A stretch of DNA of 64,000 bases, taken from contig BCKC01000001.1 in assembly GCA_001600455.1 (NCBI GenBank), positions 7,499,899 through 7,563,898 of the forward strand, in the 5' to 3' direction. The notes below the pieces were generated by a model that was not told the DNA's origin, ran no database searches, and saw only the letters and a program-made list of their open reading frames with translations. Of this stretch, positions 1 to 11,950 are shown one piece after another; the stretch's first letter is position 1, and each line of letters begins with the position of its first letter. The position numbers were made by a program, and so were the translations under genes. The stretch is from Endocalyx cinctus. Lineage: Eukaryota > Ascomycota > Sordariomycetes > Amphisphaeriales > Apiosporaceae.

Positions 1-408
1 ACTTCGATTTAACGATCATGAACGGACAACGAGATGAGAATGATAGATTATATTAATGATACCCCAAATACGAGGGACAGCTAGTTGGAACGATAGAGCT
101 TCAGAAGCTCGGGATCGGGATTAGTATATAGACATAGACTTAGACATGGAAATTATGAACATAATTAAAGATCATATTTATCAACTTACTGTTACTAATA
201 GTTCTTACCTATACATATTTTGAATACGTAAAATAGATGATCACGATACCATCAAGTGGTATACTCGTGGACATTGGATGCATCCAATATACATCGTAGG
301 CTTACTTTAGCGGTTATTACTTACTAAATAGATAAACAAGAAAAGACCATAAGACGTAATTAGGAGCGCTTACATTCGGCCCCCGACAACATCACCATCC
401 GTTATCGC

Positions 409-442
<34 letters not shown>

Positions 443-869
443 AGGAAATCTGGGGCAAAAGACCGGGGTAAGTCAAGATCGGTGAAACAATTCAAGGTGA
501 GAGCTTAAAAGGGGGGGTTTTCTTATACATGATGATTTTGAGTCAACTTAACTAGAGTCACAATACAAACACAATACAATATAAGTTACAGTACATAAAC
601 ATAAACATAAAAATAAAAAATAAACTACCTCATCCCTTCCTCCCTAAAATCGGGTTTACGCTACTGTAGGTTAACATCACTAAAGACAGGTCACGCATAT
701 CCATCCTATAAACTTATTAACTTGTCAGTCCGTTTGAAGAACCGGGACAGATACGGGTTTTAAACTCAAAGGCCAAGATCACTAATATAGTTTGTTAAGC
801 TTGATCGATCTTTAGAGGGAGAGACTACTTGAATCGAGGGTATTATATAAGAGGAAGATAACCAACAAG
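1..869. other. AT-rich intergenic region and upstream region of the aminotransferase gene
   Basis: I see no coding signal here. The stretch is AT-rich and contains a pure run of 29 G residues at 414-442. The last 100 bases are presumably promoter and 5' leader of the + strand aminotransferase gene. Confidence 0.6.
414..442 (+). repeat. Poly-G tract, 29 bases
   Basis: This is an uninterrupted run of G on the + strand inside an AT-rich spacer. Such a run could form a G-quadruplex. Its exact length is uncertain because sequencing handles homopolymers poorly. Confidence 0.9.
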
Positions 870-3052
870 ATGGGGAGGCTTCAACTTACCCTCCTTCCTC
901 CCCGTGCATTATTATTAGCACAGAGAGGAGGAAGAGAAGGTCTAAAAAGAACGATACCTACGGCGAAAACAAGATTAGTAAGAGGGATTCAATCACAAAC
1001 AGCGAACGAGCAATTATTCTATCGCCGTACCATGTCTACTTCTACGACACCCCCCACGAACTTGGGGAATCTCGGCCTCGACGTCAAAGAGGCTAAGGTT
1101 GGCGAGCAGCCCCGGGTAGAGAACCCTTTTACCGTTGACGGTATCAAGAAGAGACGGGCCGAGGCCGGGAAGCTGGTGGCTCCGACTGCTAGTTATTCTG
1201 ATAGCGATATGTTCAAGTCTCCGGTACGTGTTTCTATTTAAGCTCCGTGGAAATTGGGTTTACTATTGCTATTGTTAGAACTCGAGTTAACAAAAATATT
1301 GTTAGCAAGCTCATGATAAACCAAAGGCTAAACGGTGGGATCGTGAGTGTCCTTTTATTTCTTCTTCTTCTTTCGGTTTCGCTCATTTTAGGTTTCACCG
1401 CTAACCGAAGAATACAAGACTATTTGAGCGAGGAATCACTTTCCCGTAAACCGTGTGTACTAAAACTGGCGGCCAAACATCTGAAAAAGCCGGGTCTCAT
1501 CTCCCTCGGCGGAGGACTACCTTCGGCCAACGTGTTCCCGGTAGAATCTCTCAGCATGAAGGTACCTACCATGTCTTCTTCTACTACTACTACCCCATCC
1601 GCATCCGCATCCACATCCGCATCTTCAGCTTCATCTTCGTCGACGGAAGCAGGAGAAGGGAAACTCGTCGACCTGACCGTAGGGAAGCACGACGTGGCGG
1701 AGAAGAACGGCGTCTACGACCTGTCCATCGCCTTCAACTACGGGCAGTCGATCGGGTCGGCGCAGCTGCTGCGCTGGGTGACGGAGCACGCCGAGCTCGT
1801 GTGCCGGCCGCCGTACGCGGACTGGCGGTGCGCGCTGACGATCGGGTCCACGGGCGCGCTCGAGTCGGCCCTGCGCATGTTCTGCGACCGGCGCCGGCGC
1901 GACGCCGTCCTGACGGAGGAGTACAGCTTCTCGACCGCGCTCGAGACGGCCGAGCCGTTGGGTATAAAAGTATTCGGCGTCGAGATGGACGACCAGGGGC
2001 TCGACCCGGCGAGCATGGATCGGATCCTGTCCGGCTGGGACGAGTCGGCGAGGGCGGGCGCGAGGAAGCCGACGGTGCTGTACACGGTGCCTTCGGGCCA
2101 GAACCCGACGGGCGCGACGCAAGGAGAAGAGAGGAGGCGGGCTATTTACGAGGTGTGCAGGAAGCACGACGTTTACGTCATCGAGGACGAGCCGTATTAT
2201 TTCATGCAGATGCCACCTTATAAACCTTCCTCTACTTCTTCTTCTTCTTCTTCCTCGGCAGCGGCAGAAGTAGGAGAAGAAAAACAGACCGAGACGAAAA
2301 CGGGGGAAGAGTTCCTGAGCTCCCTGATCCCGACCTTGGTCAGCATGGACGTCGACGGGCGGGTCATGCGCCTCGACTCGTTCAGCAAGGTGCTGATCCC
2401 GGGATCCCGGCTCGGCTGGATCACGGCGAGCGAGCAGGTCGTCGAGAGGTACATCCGGCACGCCGAGGTGGCGAGCCAGGGGCCCTCGGGCACGTCGCAG
2501 GTGATGCTCTGGAAGCTGCTCGACGGCGACGACGGGTCCGGGTCCGGCGAGGGCGGCAGCTGGGGTCACGACGGCTACCTACGCTGGCTGATGAAGCTGA
2601 GCGACGGGTACGCGCGCAGGCGGAACGCCCTATTGGACGCGTGCGAGGCGTTCTTGCCGAGGGACGTCGTTAGCTGGGTTCCTCCTAGGGCGGGCATGTT
2701 TGTGAGTTTTTTTTTTTTTCTTTTTCTTTTTTTTTCCCCTTTTCCCGCATCTTCTATTTTTAAAAAACTGATTAATAATTTTAAAAAAAAGTTATGGCTT
2801 CGCGTCGATCATACGAAACATCCCGCTTTCGTCTCAGGCGAAAAATCAATACTAGATATCGAAGAGGAGATTTTCGATTTATGCATAGAGAAGGGAGTCC
2901 TGGCCTGTCGCGGATCCTGGTTCAGGGCCGAGAGAGACAAGGAGCCGTCTGGGATGTTTTTCAGAACCACGTACGCGGCGGCATCCGAGCAGGATATGAG
3001 GACCGCTATCGAGAGGTTTGGAGCGGCGGTTCGGGAGACTTTTGGGGCTTGA
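870..3052 (+). CDS. Aromatic amino acid aminotransferase (Aro8-like, fold type I PLP enzyme)
   Basis: PLP-dependent transaminase of the Aro8/kynurenine aminotransferase type, transferring amino groups between aromatic amino acids and 2-oxo acids. Proposed exons are 870-1223, 1306-1342, 1419-2701 and 2792-3052 (644 residues). The 37-base second exon encodes QAHDKPKAKRWD and restores the family motif MFKSP...KPKAKRWDHYLSEES; the next intron has a CTAAC branch site. Visible family motifs are PGLISLGGGLP, VPSGQNPTGA, EDEPYY and DSFSK, whose Lys (near residue 454) should bind PLP. The last intron (2702-2791, 90 bases) keeps the frame open if retained. The first ATG gives an Arg-rich 54-residue leader; a second ATG at 1032 in good context gives MSTSTTPP, the likely cytosolic start. 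Ser/Thr-rich insertions near 1570-1640 and 2225-2260 are unusual for the family. The specific substrate is not determinable. Confidence 0.88.
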
Positions 3053-3357
3053 TTTTACACGGAAGGCGAGGAAATGATTTTTAATTAGCGGGTTAATATG
3101 ATTAGGTAAATCCATAGGGGATAACGAGATGATTAGTTTAGATTTGTGAGATAATATTTATATGAACCTTTTATTTGATATATCCTGTCTTGGTCGTTGC
3201 AAACAGATTTACATGATAGCATGGGTAATTGTATAAGGAGAAGAGATGGATTATTTTGAACTAGAACATTAAATTACATAAACAATTTTTCTCTCTATAA
3301 TCCATTCATCATATACACCGGTTATTTCATTTCGTTTCCATAATCATGTCAATTCTC
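3053..3357. other. Short intergenic region between convergent genes
   Basis: This AT-rich gap of about 305 bases separates the 3' ends of the aminotransferase and P450 genes and must hold both terminators. I see no open coding frame. Confidence 0.6.
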
Positions 3358-5089
3358 TTAATCCCTCTTAGCCTCCCAAAGCTTAATCTTGACGCCATCC
3401 CCGGGCTGCAGCACGATCTCGGCCCTCATGGCCGGCGTCCCGCCGTCGATCTCGTGCATCAGGCTCTCGACCCGCTCGTACCTCTGCATCATCCGCGTGA
3501 GCACGTACGCCATCTCCGTCAGCGCGAACTGCTGGCCGATGCAGATGCGCGGCCCGCCGTTGAACGGGATGTACTGCCACGGCCGCGGCTGCCAGTGAAA
3601 CCAGCGCTCGGGGCTGAACCGGTCGACGGGCGCGAACGTAGAGGAGGGGGCAGGGTACAGGTCCTCGCGGCGCTGCATCGCGAGCGTCGAGTACACGACC
3701 TGCGTGTCCTTGAGGATCGCGACGGGGGCTGTCCCGTCCGGGCCGCCGCCCCGCGGGAGCGTCGTGTCCTTGAGCGCGAGCCGGACGTTGTACGGGACGA
3801 TGGGGTACAGGCGGAGGACCTCGTTGATGGTGTACGTGAGGTACTTCATGCTCTTGAGGTCCTCGTACGTGGGCGGCGCGTCCGGCCCGACCGTGTCCAA
3901 GACCTCGGTCCTCAACCTCTTGACGACTTCCGGGTGGCGGCCGAGCTCGTAGAACAGCCAGGAGAGCGTGCACGCCGTGGTGTCCCGTCCGGCGAGCAGG
4001 ACGGCGACGATCTGGTCGCGCAGGACTTTACGGTCGCGCGTGAAGGAGGCGAGCTCGTGCAGGAACGTGTACGTGCCGGTGCCGTCGGCGCGCGCCTTGG
4101 ACTCGAGCTCGGCGGGCGAGAGACGTAGGGCTTGCTCGATGTACGTGTTGCATAGCTCGTTCACGACCTTCAAGCTCTTGCGGAAGGTACCCATGGGCAC
4201 GAGAGGCATGAGGGGGCCGGCGCGGGTGCGGACGGTTTGCACCCGTTGCACTTCGGTGAAGGCTTCGGCGAAAGGCTCGCGAGGGGTGCTGTGATTAGGG
4301 GAAAGAAAAGGGGGGGATTGTCAACTTGTATTTCTTCATAGGAATTGAAATGAAAATAATAATAATAATAATAAATAATTCAACATGTACTCACCTCAGA
4401 GAACGAACATCCTTCCCCAACAAGAAAGAAGTGGCGACATCGAGCGTGTACCGAAAGAACAAGTCGCTAATCTCGATAGTCCGACCGTTACCGGCCCTCA
4501 AGTCGACCTGCTGATCCTCGCCGTCGAGGGCGCCGCCGTTCGCGATGGCGCGAAACAAGGTATCGAGGTGGGACTCGAACTCGGCGAGATCGCTGATGCG
4601 CTCGCGCGAGAACTGCGGCCTCAGCAGGTGCCGGCTAGCGTGCCACCGGTCGCCGTCGGTCGTGAAGATGCTATCGCCCAGGAACTCGCACCAGTCGGCG
4701 TGGAAGGGTTCCCCTTTCCCGTAATCGCCGAACTGGGTCGCCAGTATGGCCTTGACGTTCTCCGGGTCGGCCGTGAACACCATGCGGCGGCCGAGGATGC
4801 TCGCCTGGCCGGTCCAGGCACGGAACGAGGATACCGAGGAGGCGAGGTCGAGGAGCTCGAGGTAGACCTCGTACGTGCGGTGCGCGGTGGCGCCCCGGAC
4901 CTGCCTCAGGATGGTGGAGAGCCCGAACGGGAGCCGGCTGCGGATCTGGGGCGCCGGGGACCCGAGACGGCGGAGACGTAGGGCTTGGTCGATCTGGCCG
5001 CAGATCTTCCAGAGCACGAAGGCGCCGAGGAGGAAGAGGAGGGAGGCTCGTGCGGATACCCGCTCGAGGCCTTCTTCTATGAGACCCAT
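3358..5089 (-). CDS. Cytochrome P450, CYP52-like (alkane/fatty-acid hydroxylase type)
   Basis: Membrane-anchored haem monooxygenase. Exons are 5089-4395 and 4288-3358, joined across a 106-base intron with GTGAGT donor and CACAG acceptor; the product is 541 residues, usual for the family. An N-terminal hydrophobic anchor (LLFLLGAFVLW) is followed by a basic, Pro-containing hinge. Diagnostic motifs are the I-helix AGRDTT near residue 331, the K-helix EVLR, FSPERW, and the haem loop FNGGPRICIG with its Cys near residue 481. The text FNGGPRICIGQQFALTEM is characteristic of the CYP52 group and relatives, which hydroxylate alkanes or fatty acids at the end of the chain; the actual substrate is inference. 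It is expected in the endoplasmic reticulum and needs a separate P450 reductase. The gene lies tail to tail with the aminotransferase; I see no sign of a joint pathway. Confidence 0.92.
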
Positions 5090-6592
5090 TTTTTATGTCT
5101 CTTTGAGTCTAAGTTCGCTTCCTCTTGTTTTTTTTTTTTGCTTTTCGTTTTCTTGATTTTTTTTATTTGTAAAGGAACCTTTGATTAAGACAGAAGGGTA
5201 ACCCAGTAGTATATACCTCTATATACGTCATACGTGGGTCTATAGTCTCCGGTTAATAACGTTCACGTTTATATACGTAGTATGGGAAAGAAAAGAAGAA
5301 ATACTGTACAATTTTTGATATATGTACATGAATCTACATCAAGAGATATAAAGGATGTCATTGGAAAGAGGAGCAAAGCTATATATATGATTGATACTCA
5401 AAGTTCCAAGAAGGACTATACCTCTTTGAACTTAAGCAGCCGAGGAGAATATAGGTGAGACGAATCCGAGAAGCGTATTACATATAATAGAGGGTGGGTG
5501 GGAGCAAAAAAAAAGAAAAAAGAAAGACCTACGTATGATTTAATGGGGTCAAAATGGGGCCTTGTTTAATGTACGTATCCTGGACTCTAGATCCCGGATC
5601 CAAAGATACCGTGATTCAGTAGTAATATTCGTGGAGAAACTTTTGTGTATATACATATATATATTGCAACCTCTAGATACATTTATAACATGACAAGAGA
5701 AGGAGAAACTAGATATCCCCATCAAGTTACATCGTTATGACGAGACAACAACTTTCACGAACTTTTCACCGCCTTGAAAGAAGCGACATGGGCCTACTTT
5801 AGCTTGACTTCGATTTTTTTTTTCTTCACTTTCATTATGCTAACCTAGTGTACCACGATACAATATACAATGGCCTAACGTGGTATATACCGAGGCGAGA
5901 TATGGTCAATGACAGGGGTGCATGCATAGTAGAGAAATGCGGGGGGCTCACACTAGAAGGGAACTGTTGTTGAAGAATAAGAAAAGAAACGAAGCGAGGA
6001 TGCATACATGCGTGTATATGTCATCCTATACGGCTGGTATAAAACACCCCGTACGTCTTGATCCAATCAATCGTTGAGCAGGATATATAATATAAATGCT
6101 ACCTTAGACAAGAACGTGCGGGGGGGGATGAAATACTAGAAAATTTCTCTAATACATGCTTATCCCCCCTCTAAAACCCTACGTAATGAAATTCTGCTAA
6201 GATAAAAAAAAAAAAAAAAAAAAACTAAAAGACGATGATGAATGGTGGTATGATGTTTTCGTATACGTGAACCTCAATTCACCTCAGTATCCACCTAATC
6301 AGTCCAGTATTGACCCAGTATACTCGGTACTCCGGAGTGCGGCAAGTCTTAGGGCTCCGAACGGGTTCCGCGGCCCCCATCAACGCATTATATACGTTAC
6401 TAAACAAGGGGTTTGAAAGCTTTTAAACGAGATAGTTATCTTAGGTATTCTTGCTAAAGGAGTCATGATGAACCATGATAAAAAAAAGTTATCAGATTGA
6501 TTGATAAACTTAGAAGGATCGAGGCTTAAAAGTACCCCCTTGTTTCTTATTCGGTTGTTTGTATTACGAACTTTGATCAGGATCGTTTTATA
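5090..6592. other. Intergenic region, no gene seen
   Basis: AT-rich sequence with short A and T runs, including poly-A at 6205-6224. A GC-richer patch at about 6290-6400 has short open stretches but nothing I can defend as a gene. Confidence 0.5.
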
Positions 6593-6760
6593 CTACGACT
6601 TCGAAAAAGCGAGAAATCGCTGACGGTCACCCATAAATGCAGCCCTAAGACGGTCTAATTCATGTCCCGTTGAGGCGTCAACCGTTGATATCCTCCCGGC
6701 CAAGTCGGCATAATTCATGTCATATCCGTTAAAGGGCTGACTATGAATCATCCCCGTCAT
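6593..6760 (-). CDS. Possible 55-residue small protein, unrecognised
   Basis: The frame runs from ATG at 6760 to TAG at 6593. The protein starts MTGMIHSQPFNGYDMNY and ends FMGDRQRFLAFSKS. Its composition and GC-rich third positions look coding, unlike the flanking AT-rich DNA. The start context (acaacATGacg) is good and a TATAAAA lies about 180 bases upstream on the same strand (6947-6941). The same frame stays open upstream to about 6829, so this could instead be the last exon of a longer gene or a remnant of one. I do not recognise a family. Confidence 0.35.
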   Translation of the reverse strand: MTGMIHSQPFNGYDMNYADLAGRISTVDASTGHELDRLRAAFMGDRQRFLAFSKS

Positions 6761-7182
6761 GTTGTCCCACTTCCCGGAAAGGACCCGGTGATTCTGACTA
6801 GGTTTGCTATGACGTTAAGTTGGCGGATTGGATACCAAGTCTTACTAGAACTTTTAAGCGAGACCAGAAAAGAAAGATGATTGGGTTGGAGCTGATTTTT
6901 TTTTTTTTGTTCATTCAGTTAAATTCTTCGTTTTCTTCCTTTTTATACTCTCCTTTTATCTGAGAGTAGGTAATAGAAATAATGGTAGTAAAAAGTTTTT
7001 AAAAATATATACAAAGAAATTTCTAAAACCATTCAGTGAAATTCGAATCTGTAATGATTTTCTTCAAAAACGTGGTGTGGGTTCAGTAGATAAGACCATG
7101 ATAGATCTTTTTCCTCCTTTTTACGAAGAAGTAGAACCCCGGCATATTAATATATATATGTATATATCTCGCCTCTTTATTT
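6761..7182. other. AT-rich intergenic region
   Basis: Apart from the TATA-like site at 6941-6947 on the minus strand I see no feature. The stretch near 6900-7180 is T-rich and probably includes the 3' flank of the hexosaminidase gene. Confidence 0.5.
6941..6947 (-). promoter_or_regulatory. TATA-like element upstream of the small ORF
   Basis: TATAAAA reads on the minus strand inside GAGTATAAAAAGG. It could serve the small ORF at 6760-6593. In AT-rich DNA such matches are frequent, so the assignment is weak. Confidence 0.2.
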
Positions 7183-9144
7183 TTACGAGATCTCACAAGC
7201 CGTAGCATTCATACCCTGCGTGCAGTACGGCATATGTACCGGACCGGACTTGACCCCTCGCGCGAGCATCCTCTCCCTGAACTCGGCCAGCCTCGGGGCC
7301 GCGTCCATCTGAGACCGGTTCTGACCGGAGGCGTCTATGCGACCGGACCAGAGGACCTCGCCGGCGGCGCTCGAGCGGGGCCACAGGATGTCGTCGATGG
7401 TCGCGTCGTCGATCGACTCGCTCCAGGCGGCTACCTCGCCTCCCAAGACGAGCTTGGCCTCCTCGTCCGTGAGCCCGCCGCGGGGGTCGTACGAGTACAC
7501 TAATCGCCAGCCCTTGGCGGGGGAACACCAGTCGTTAAAGGGGTAGCCGGACTCGAAGAACTCTCCGTTGGGGTAGTTGAGCCATTGTCCGCGGCCGCAG
7601 TCGAGGTACTATTTTTTTTTTTTTTTAAGGAGTTAGCATTTGATGCGTAAGGAAAACGTGCGTGAAAAACTAGGTGTAATACGAAAAAAAAAAGAGAAAG
7701 AAATAAAATACGTACCCAGAAGTTATAGTTACTAGTGATGACCTTGTGACCCTGGCCGGTAAGACTCTTAATAGCCTCGTCGCCGAGCCAAGACTGAACG
7801 ATGACGTCGTCACCGATAGTGACGTTATAATCGGTAGGGATCTCCTCCCAGACGAAAGGCACGAGGTCGTGCTTGCGCACGCGGTCGAGGTGCTTGTCGA
7901 CGAACTTCTGGAGCAAGGGGCTGATGACGTCCGGGTCGCTGGTGCCGATGTTATCCTCGAGCTCGTACTGGGTATACTTGACCTCGTCGCCTCCGGTGTG
8001 GAAGTAGGCCGAGTACTCACCGAAGCGGGGGAGGACGTCGTCCATCAGCTTGTCGAGAAAGGGGTCGACGACGTCCGAGTCGTTCAGCCGCAGCTGCCCG
8101 CACGGCGGCTCGGCGCAGTAGTACGACCAAGGGGCGGCGTCGTACGCGACGATGACCTCCGGGTGGGATAGAGCCAGGACGCCGAGGTGGCCGGGGGCGT
8201 CGATCTCGAAGACGACCTCGATGCCGCGGTGGGTGGCGTACGTCTGGATCAGGGTGATGTCCGAGGGGCTGTAGACGGCGTCGGACGCGTAGGCGCCGGT
8301 CTGGTGCAGCTCGGGCATGGAGGGGACGACCAAGGGCCAGGACTGCGAGTCGGTGATGTGCAGGTGGAAGCGGTTCATCTTGTTCCACGACATGGCGTCG
8401 ATGGTGCGGAGGATGCTGTCCATGGGGAAGTACGAGCGCGAGACGTCGAACAGGATGCCGCGGTGGTCGTACTGCGGCTTGTCGGCGATCTTGACGGGAG
8501 CCATGGTGGTGTAGACGTAAGGCCCCTTGGAGTGCTGGAAGAAGAGCTGCGAGAAGGTCTCGAGCGCGCGCAGAACCCCGGTCGAGGACGCGGCGCTGAT
8601 CGAGGCCTTGCCGCCGTGGCCGACGGTCAGGCTGTACGATTCGTCGACCTCGCCCGCGAGAGGCTTGAAGGTTTTCGCCGTGTCCTTCTCGGTCTGGACG
8701 ATCTCGAGCTTGCTGATGTAGTTCTTACTCTTGAACAAGTTCGGCTCCGTCTTCTCTAGGGCCATGCGCGGGTACAACTTCCAGGGAACAAAGTTGTCCT
8801 GGAGGATGTTCTTCATCGCACGTGACACGCCTCCTTTCACTATGTCCTTGCTATTCATCTGAGGCCCAGGCACATAACCAAAGGCCCAATCAAGCTGTTG
8901 ATTAAAAATATATTATTAGTATGCTTCCTTGTTTTTTTCTTTTTTCGGTCCTCCTACGAAGACGGGATATTCTTACATGGTCTCCATTATAGGTGACGTC
9001 CAGCTGTGGTCCTATCCATAATGTCGTGTTTCCGGTGCTTATGGATTCGGGAACGGGCCAAACAGCGGAGACGGGGGAGACAGCGAGGAGTAGGAAGGAT
9101 AGTAGTAGCTTAGCCATGTTACTGCTACCGTTGAGAACCTTCAT
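7183..9144 (-). CDS. Beta-N-acetylhexosaminidase, glycoside hydrolase family 20
   Basis: Secreted exo-enzyme that removes terminal N-acetylglucosamine from chitin oligomers and glycans. Exons are 9144-8977, 8894-7716 and 7608-7183 (590 residues); both introns (82 and 107 bases) sit in phase 0. The N-terminus is a signal peptide; the ATG at 9117 (MAKLLLSFLLLAVSPVSA) makes a cleaner signal than the ATG at 9144. After the amino-terminal GH20 accessory region comes the catalytic barrel: DHRGILFDVSR, FHLHITDSQSWP, EIDAPGHLG and FHTGGDE, where the Asp-Glu pair near residues 359-360 is the catalytic motif of substrate-assisted GH20 catalysis. The join SNYNFW/YLDCGRGQW restores a conserved C-terminal segment. 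Length is normal. It probably works in cell-wall turnover or chitin scavenging; its neighbours give no further hint. Confidence 0.93.
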
Positions 9145-11950
9145 TGTGCCTATTTTATCTCTCCAAGTTTGAAAGTACTAATAGGACATTGAAAGGTAAA
9201 AAGAATAGAGGTTAACAAAAAGTAAACTTATTATATCCCTAAAAAAAAATGAGGGAGCTGGTAGTTTTATTAAAGAAAAAAAATATCCATATATAGTATA
9301 ATAATAAATGAAAGGCCAAGCTTCACGTTTACTGGGTACAAGATCCTGACAGGGGGAATCCTGCAAAAAACAAATTAAAATGCTTGGGGGAAGAAATGCG
9401 AGCACAAGGATTAGACTTTTAACAAAAAGTAAAAATAAAACATTAAATAAAAAAGTCGTGAAGAGGTTATGCCTAGGAGTTATTCTTCCTTTCTTCTTTT
9501 TGTCTTTTTCCTTCGGGTTTAGCGTATCCGGTATATCTTATTCTCGTGGTTCGTCTTTGGTATGAAAAAGAAGACGATAGCATTAAAGATGTCGTGTGTA
9601 CTGTCTCGGTGTAGTAGCGCCGCAACGTTACTTATTAGGCTGGTGGACTAAATGGTAACGGCACGGTAGTTGGACAGTTGGGGGTGGCACGACTCGCTTT
9701 TTAAGGCAGTTGGGGAAATAAATAAATAATTCTGTTATGTAGGATGGTTTGGGTTGGTTGGTTGGGTTGGGTGGTGGCGTTTTTCTTATTACTTCTTGTT
9801 GTATTTCTGTGTGTAAGACGGTGAACAAGTGAGGGTGATATCATGTCCTAGGTACAAGTATTATTCAGAATTAACGCTACATACGTCCAATGCAGGAAAT
9901 GCAGGCTATCTGGCTATGTGTATCTCGGAGATTTTCCTTAGGATAACCCTTTTAGGAAACTTAGCTTGAGGATCTTATCAGATGTTCTACTCGAGAGGCG
10001 GCATGACTTCTTCCAAGAAAAGTTATTCACTTTTGTCTTCTTTTATTCTTCTTCCGGAGACCAGAAGAAAAGATGCTAATCAGACCAACAGGTTCTGATT
10101 CTTTTCAAGATCTTGGTTCATGTTATTTGTATGCATGCAATGAATGTGTTTGGATACACTACATTAGAAGCAAACCGGATGATATGGGAAGAACTGATCA
10201 ATAACGGTTCCGTTATGTATCCCCAGCTTCCTTGTGAAGTTATCTAGTCCTATTCAATCCTGATGTGGAGTTCAGACCAAAGTTGATCATCATATCAGGG
10301 AGAAAATCGTGGAGAACGTGAAGAAAATACGAGATGATAAACCTTCGTTGAGCTGTTTGTACCCTCTGACCCTCTACTAAAGAGTCTATATTTAAGACAT
10401 ACAAGAAAAGTAGTGTATGAAATATTCCTGATCGAACTTTTTTAGTACTTTATACTTATGATATTGCTGTTTGAATAATGGATACCTACGCATAGCCCTG
10501 TAGTTATATACAGCCTGTCATGGGATGGAACGAACCCTATTTGCTACAATCTGCCTTCTGCGATCTGTGCATTATTTTAACTCACATCATACCGTATAGA
10601 AAAAAGAAGCAATAAATTGCACTAGATCATAAGTATGTACAATAAAATGCAACTTATAGACGGGAACTTGATATCAGCTGCAGTAGTACATGTATGTACC
10701 CTTGGATTTTCGACAAGAAAATACTAACACACCAACTCTACAGCTTATCTCTATATACTACACAGAAGAATCCTTCTAGCGTCTATTCGTTTAACAGACG
10801 ATGCTAGGACAGGTTACCTGCCGCTTACGGCTGGGTCAGCAGCATTGCTTTCTTTCTTATTCTCATCAGAATTGTAACCACTCACAATTCATCAGCATCG
10901 AAAGAAATAATAAAGGAGGGTGGCAGACAGAAAAACAGAAAAAAACGGAAAAAGCTGACAGCTAATTCCCCACACTATCAGGATTTGGTATAATTTAAAA
11001 CTAAGACCCCTTCTCACCCTTTCGACCCAATCAATCGTCCTAAACTAAATAACAGGAAAATCCCGATCTTCGGATGATCTCATCTTTTTCGTCTTATCCT
11101 TTAGCCCCCATCCATCATCTTACACTAAAAAATCTGTTTACCTGTCTGCCTGTCTGCCTGTACAAGTACACTGTCAGACTGTTTACAGGGGCCGAGGGGC
11201 AAGTTTATGGTGACTTAATCCACTGCGGTTCCTCGGCATAATCCACCAACTTAACTGAAGCCCCATCTGCCAGTTTATCATAACATGGATTAGTAGTGGA
11301 TACTAGTGTACAAGTAGACGGAATACTGTAATGTATAACGTCCGGGGAGAAGAGAGACACACACACAGAGAGAGCTATCAAGCGTTTCAATCCTTTGAAC
11401 ATCGGGATTGCATACGGTCCCGAAACCCCCTTGAAAATGGATCGAATTCTTTAATTGAAGAAGGAATATAGGGAAATTGGATGGTAACGTGTTTGATTCC
11501 TGCTATCATGCTTTGTATACTCTATGTACATAGTAGATACACCGAAGTGCTTTAGTTTTAGTGCTTACAGCGTATTATGAGTACTATGTAAATCCAACTA
11601 AAAAGAAAGGTTTGTGGTAGCGTAGCATCGCGAACAATGCGTCAATATTAAAATAATAATACACAAGTGCAACATGAGCCTGTATACTATGTACGGAGTA
11701 CATGTAATAAGGTTCCGATGCGGCGCGTGCTGGAGCCCGTTTGGGGTTCCTTTCTGATTAAAGCTTATTTATATAACACCGCGACCCATGTCAACTATAT
11801 TAAATCATATCATACTCGAAGCACAATAAAACCGACCAGATTTTCATTGATTCATTAATACAACTGAGCTTAAGGTACGAGTTACAAGATACTTCGGTAC
11901 AAAAACAAAACCAAGCAACGGAGCATGAGTGATATCAACTCTACCCAAGC
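9145..11950. other. Long intergenic region
   Basis: About 2.8 kb without a gene I can support. Small frames exist at 9828-9628 (-) and 11402-11205 (-). The latter begins with a hydrophobic stretch and has three Cys, but nothing else supports it. The part before 9400 presumably holds the hexosaminidase promoter and the part after 11860 the 3' end of the aldehyde dehydrogenase transcript. Confidence 0.5.

Noticed and set aside
1631..2569. Long minus-strand frame opposite the aminotransferase (312 codons)
   Set aside because: It is a shadow of a GC-rich coding exon; its text is Arg/Pro/Ala noise without motifs.
3346..4128. 260-codon + frame opposite the P450
   Set aside because: Antisense shadow of the P450 exon; the minus strand has unambiguous P450 motifs.
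870..5089. Possible biosynthetic cluster of aminotransferase and P450
   Set aside because: They are only two convergent genes with no synthase, transporter or regulator nearby; the P450 type points to fatty-acid or alkane oxidation.
11205..11402. 65-codon minus frame with hydrophobic start and three Cys (possible small secreted protein)
   Set aside because: Only three Cys, no clear cleavage site and no promoter or conservation evidence; chance is likely.
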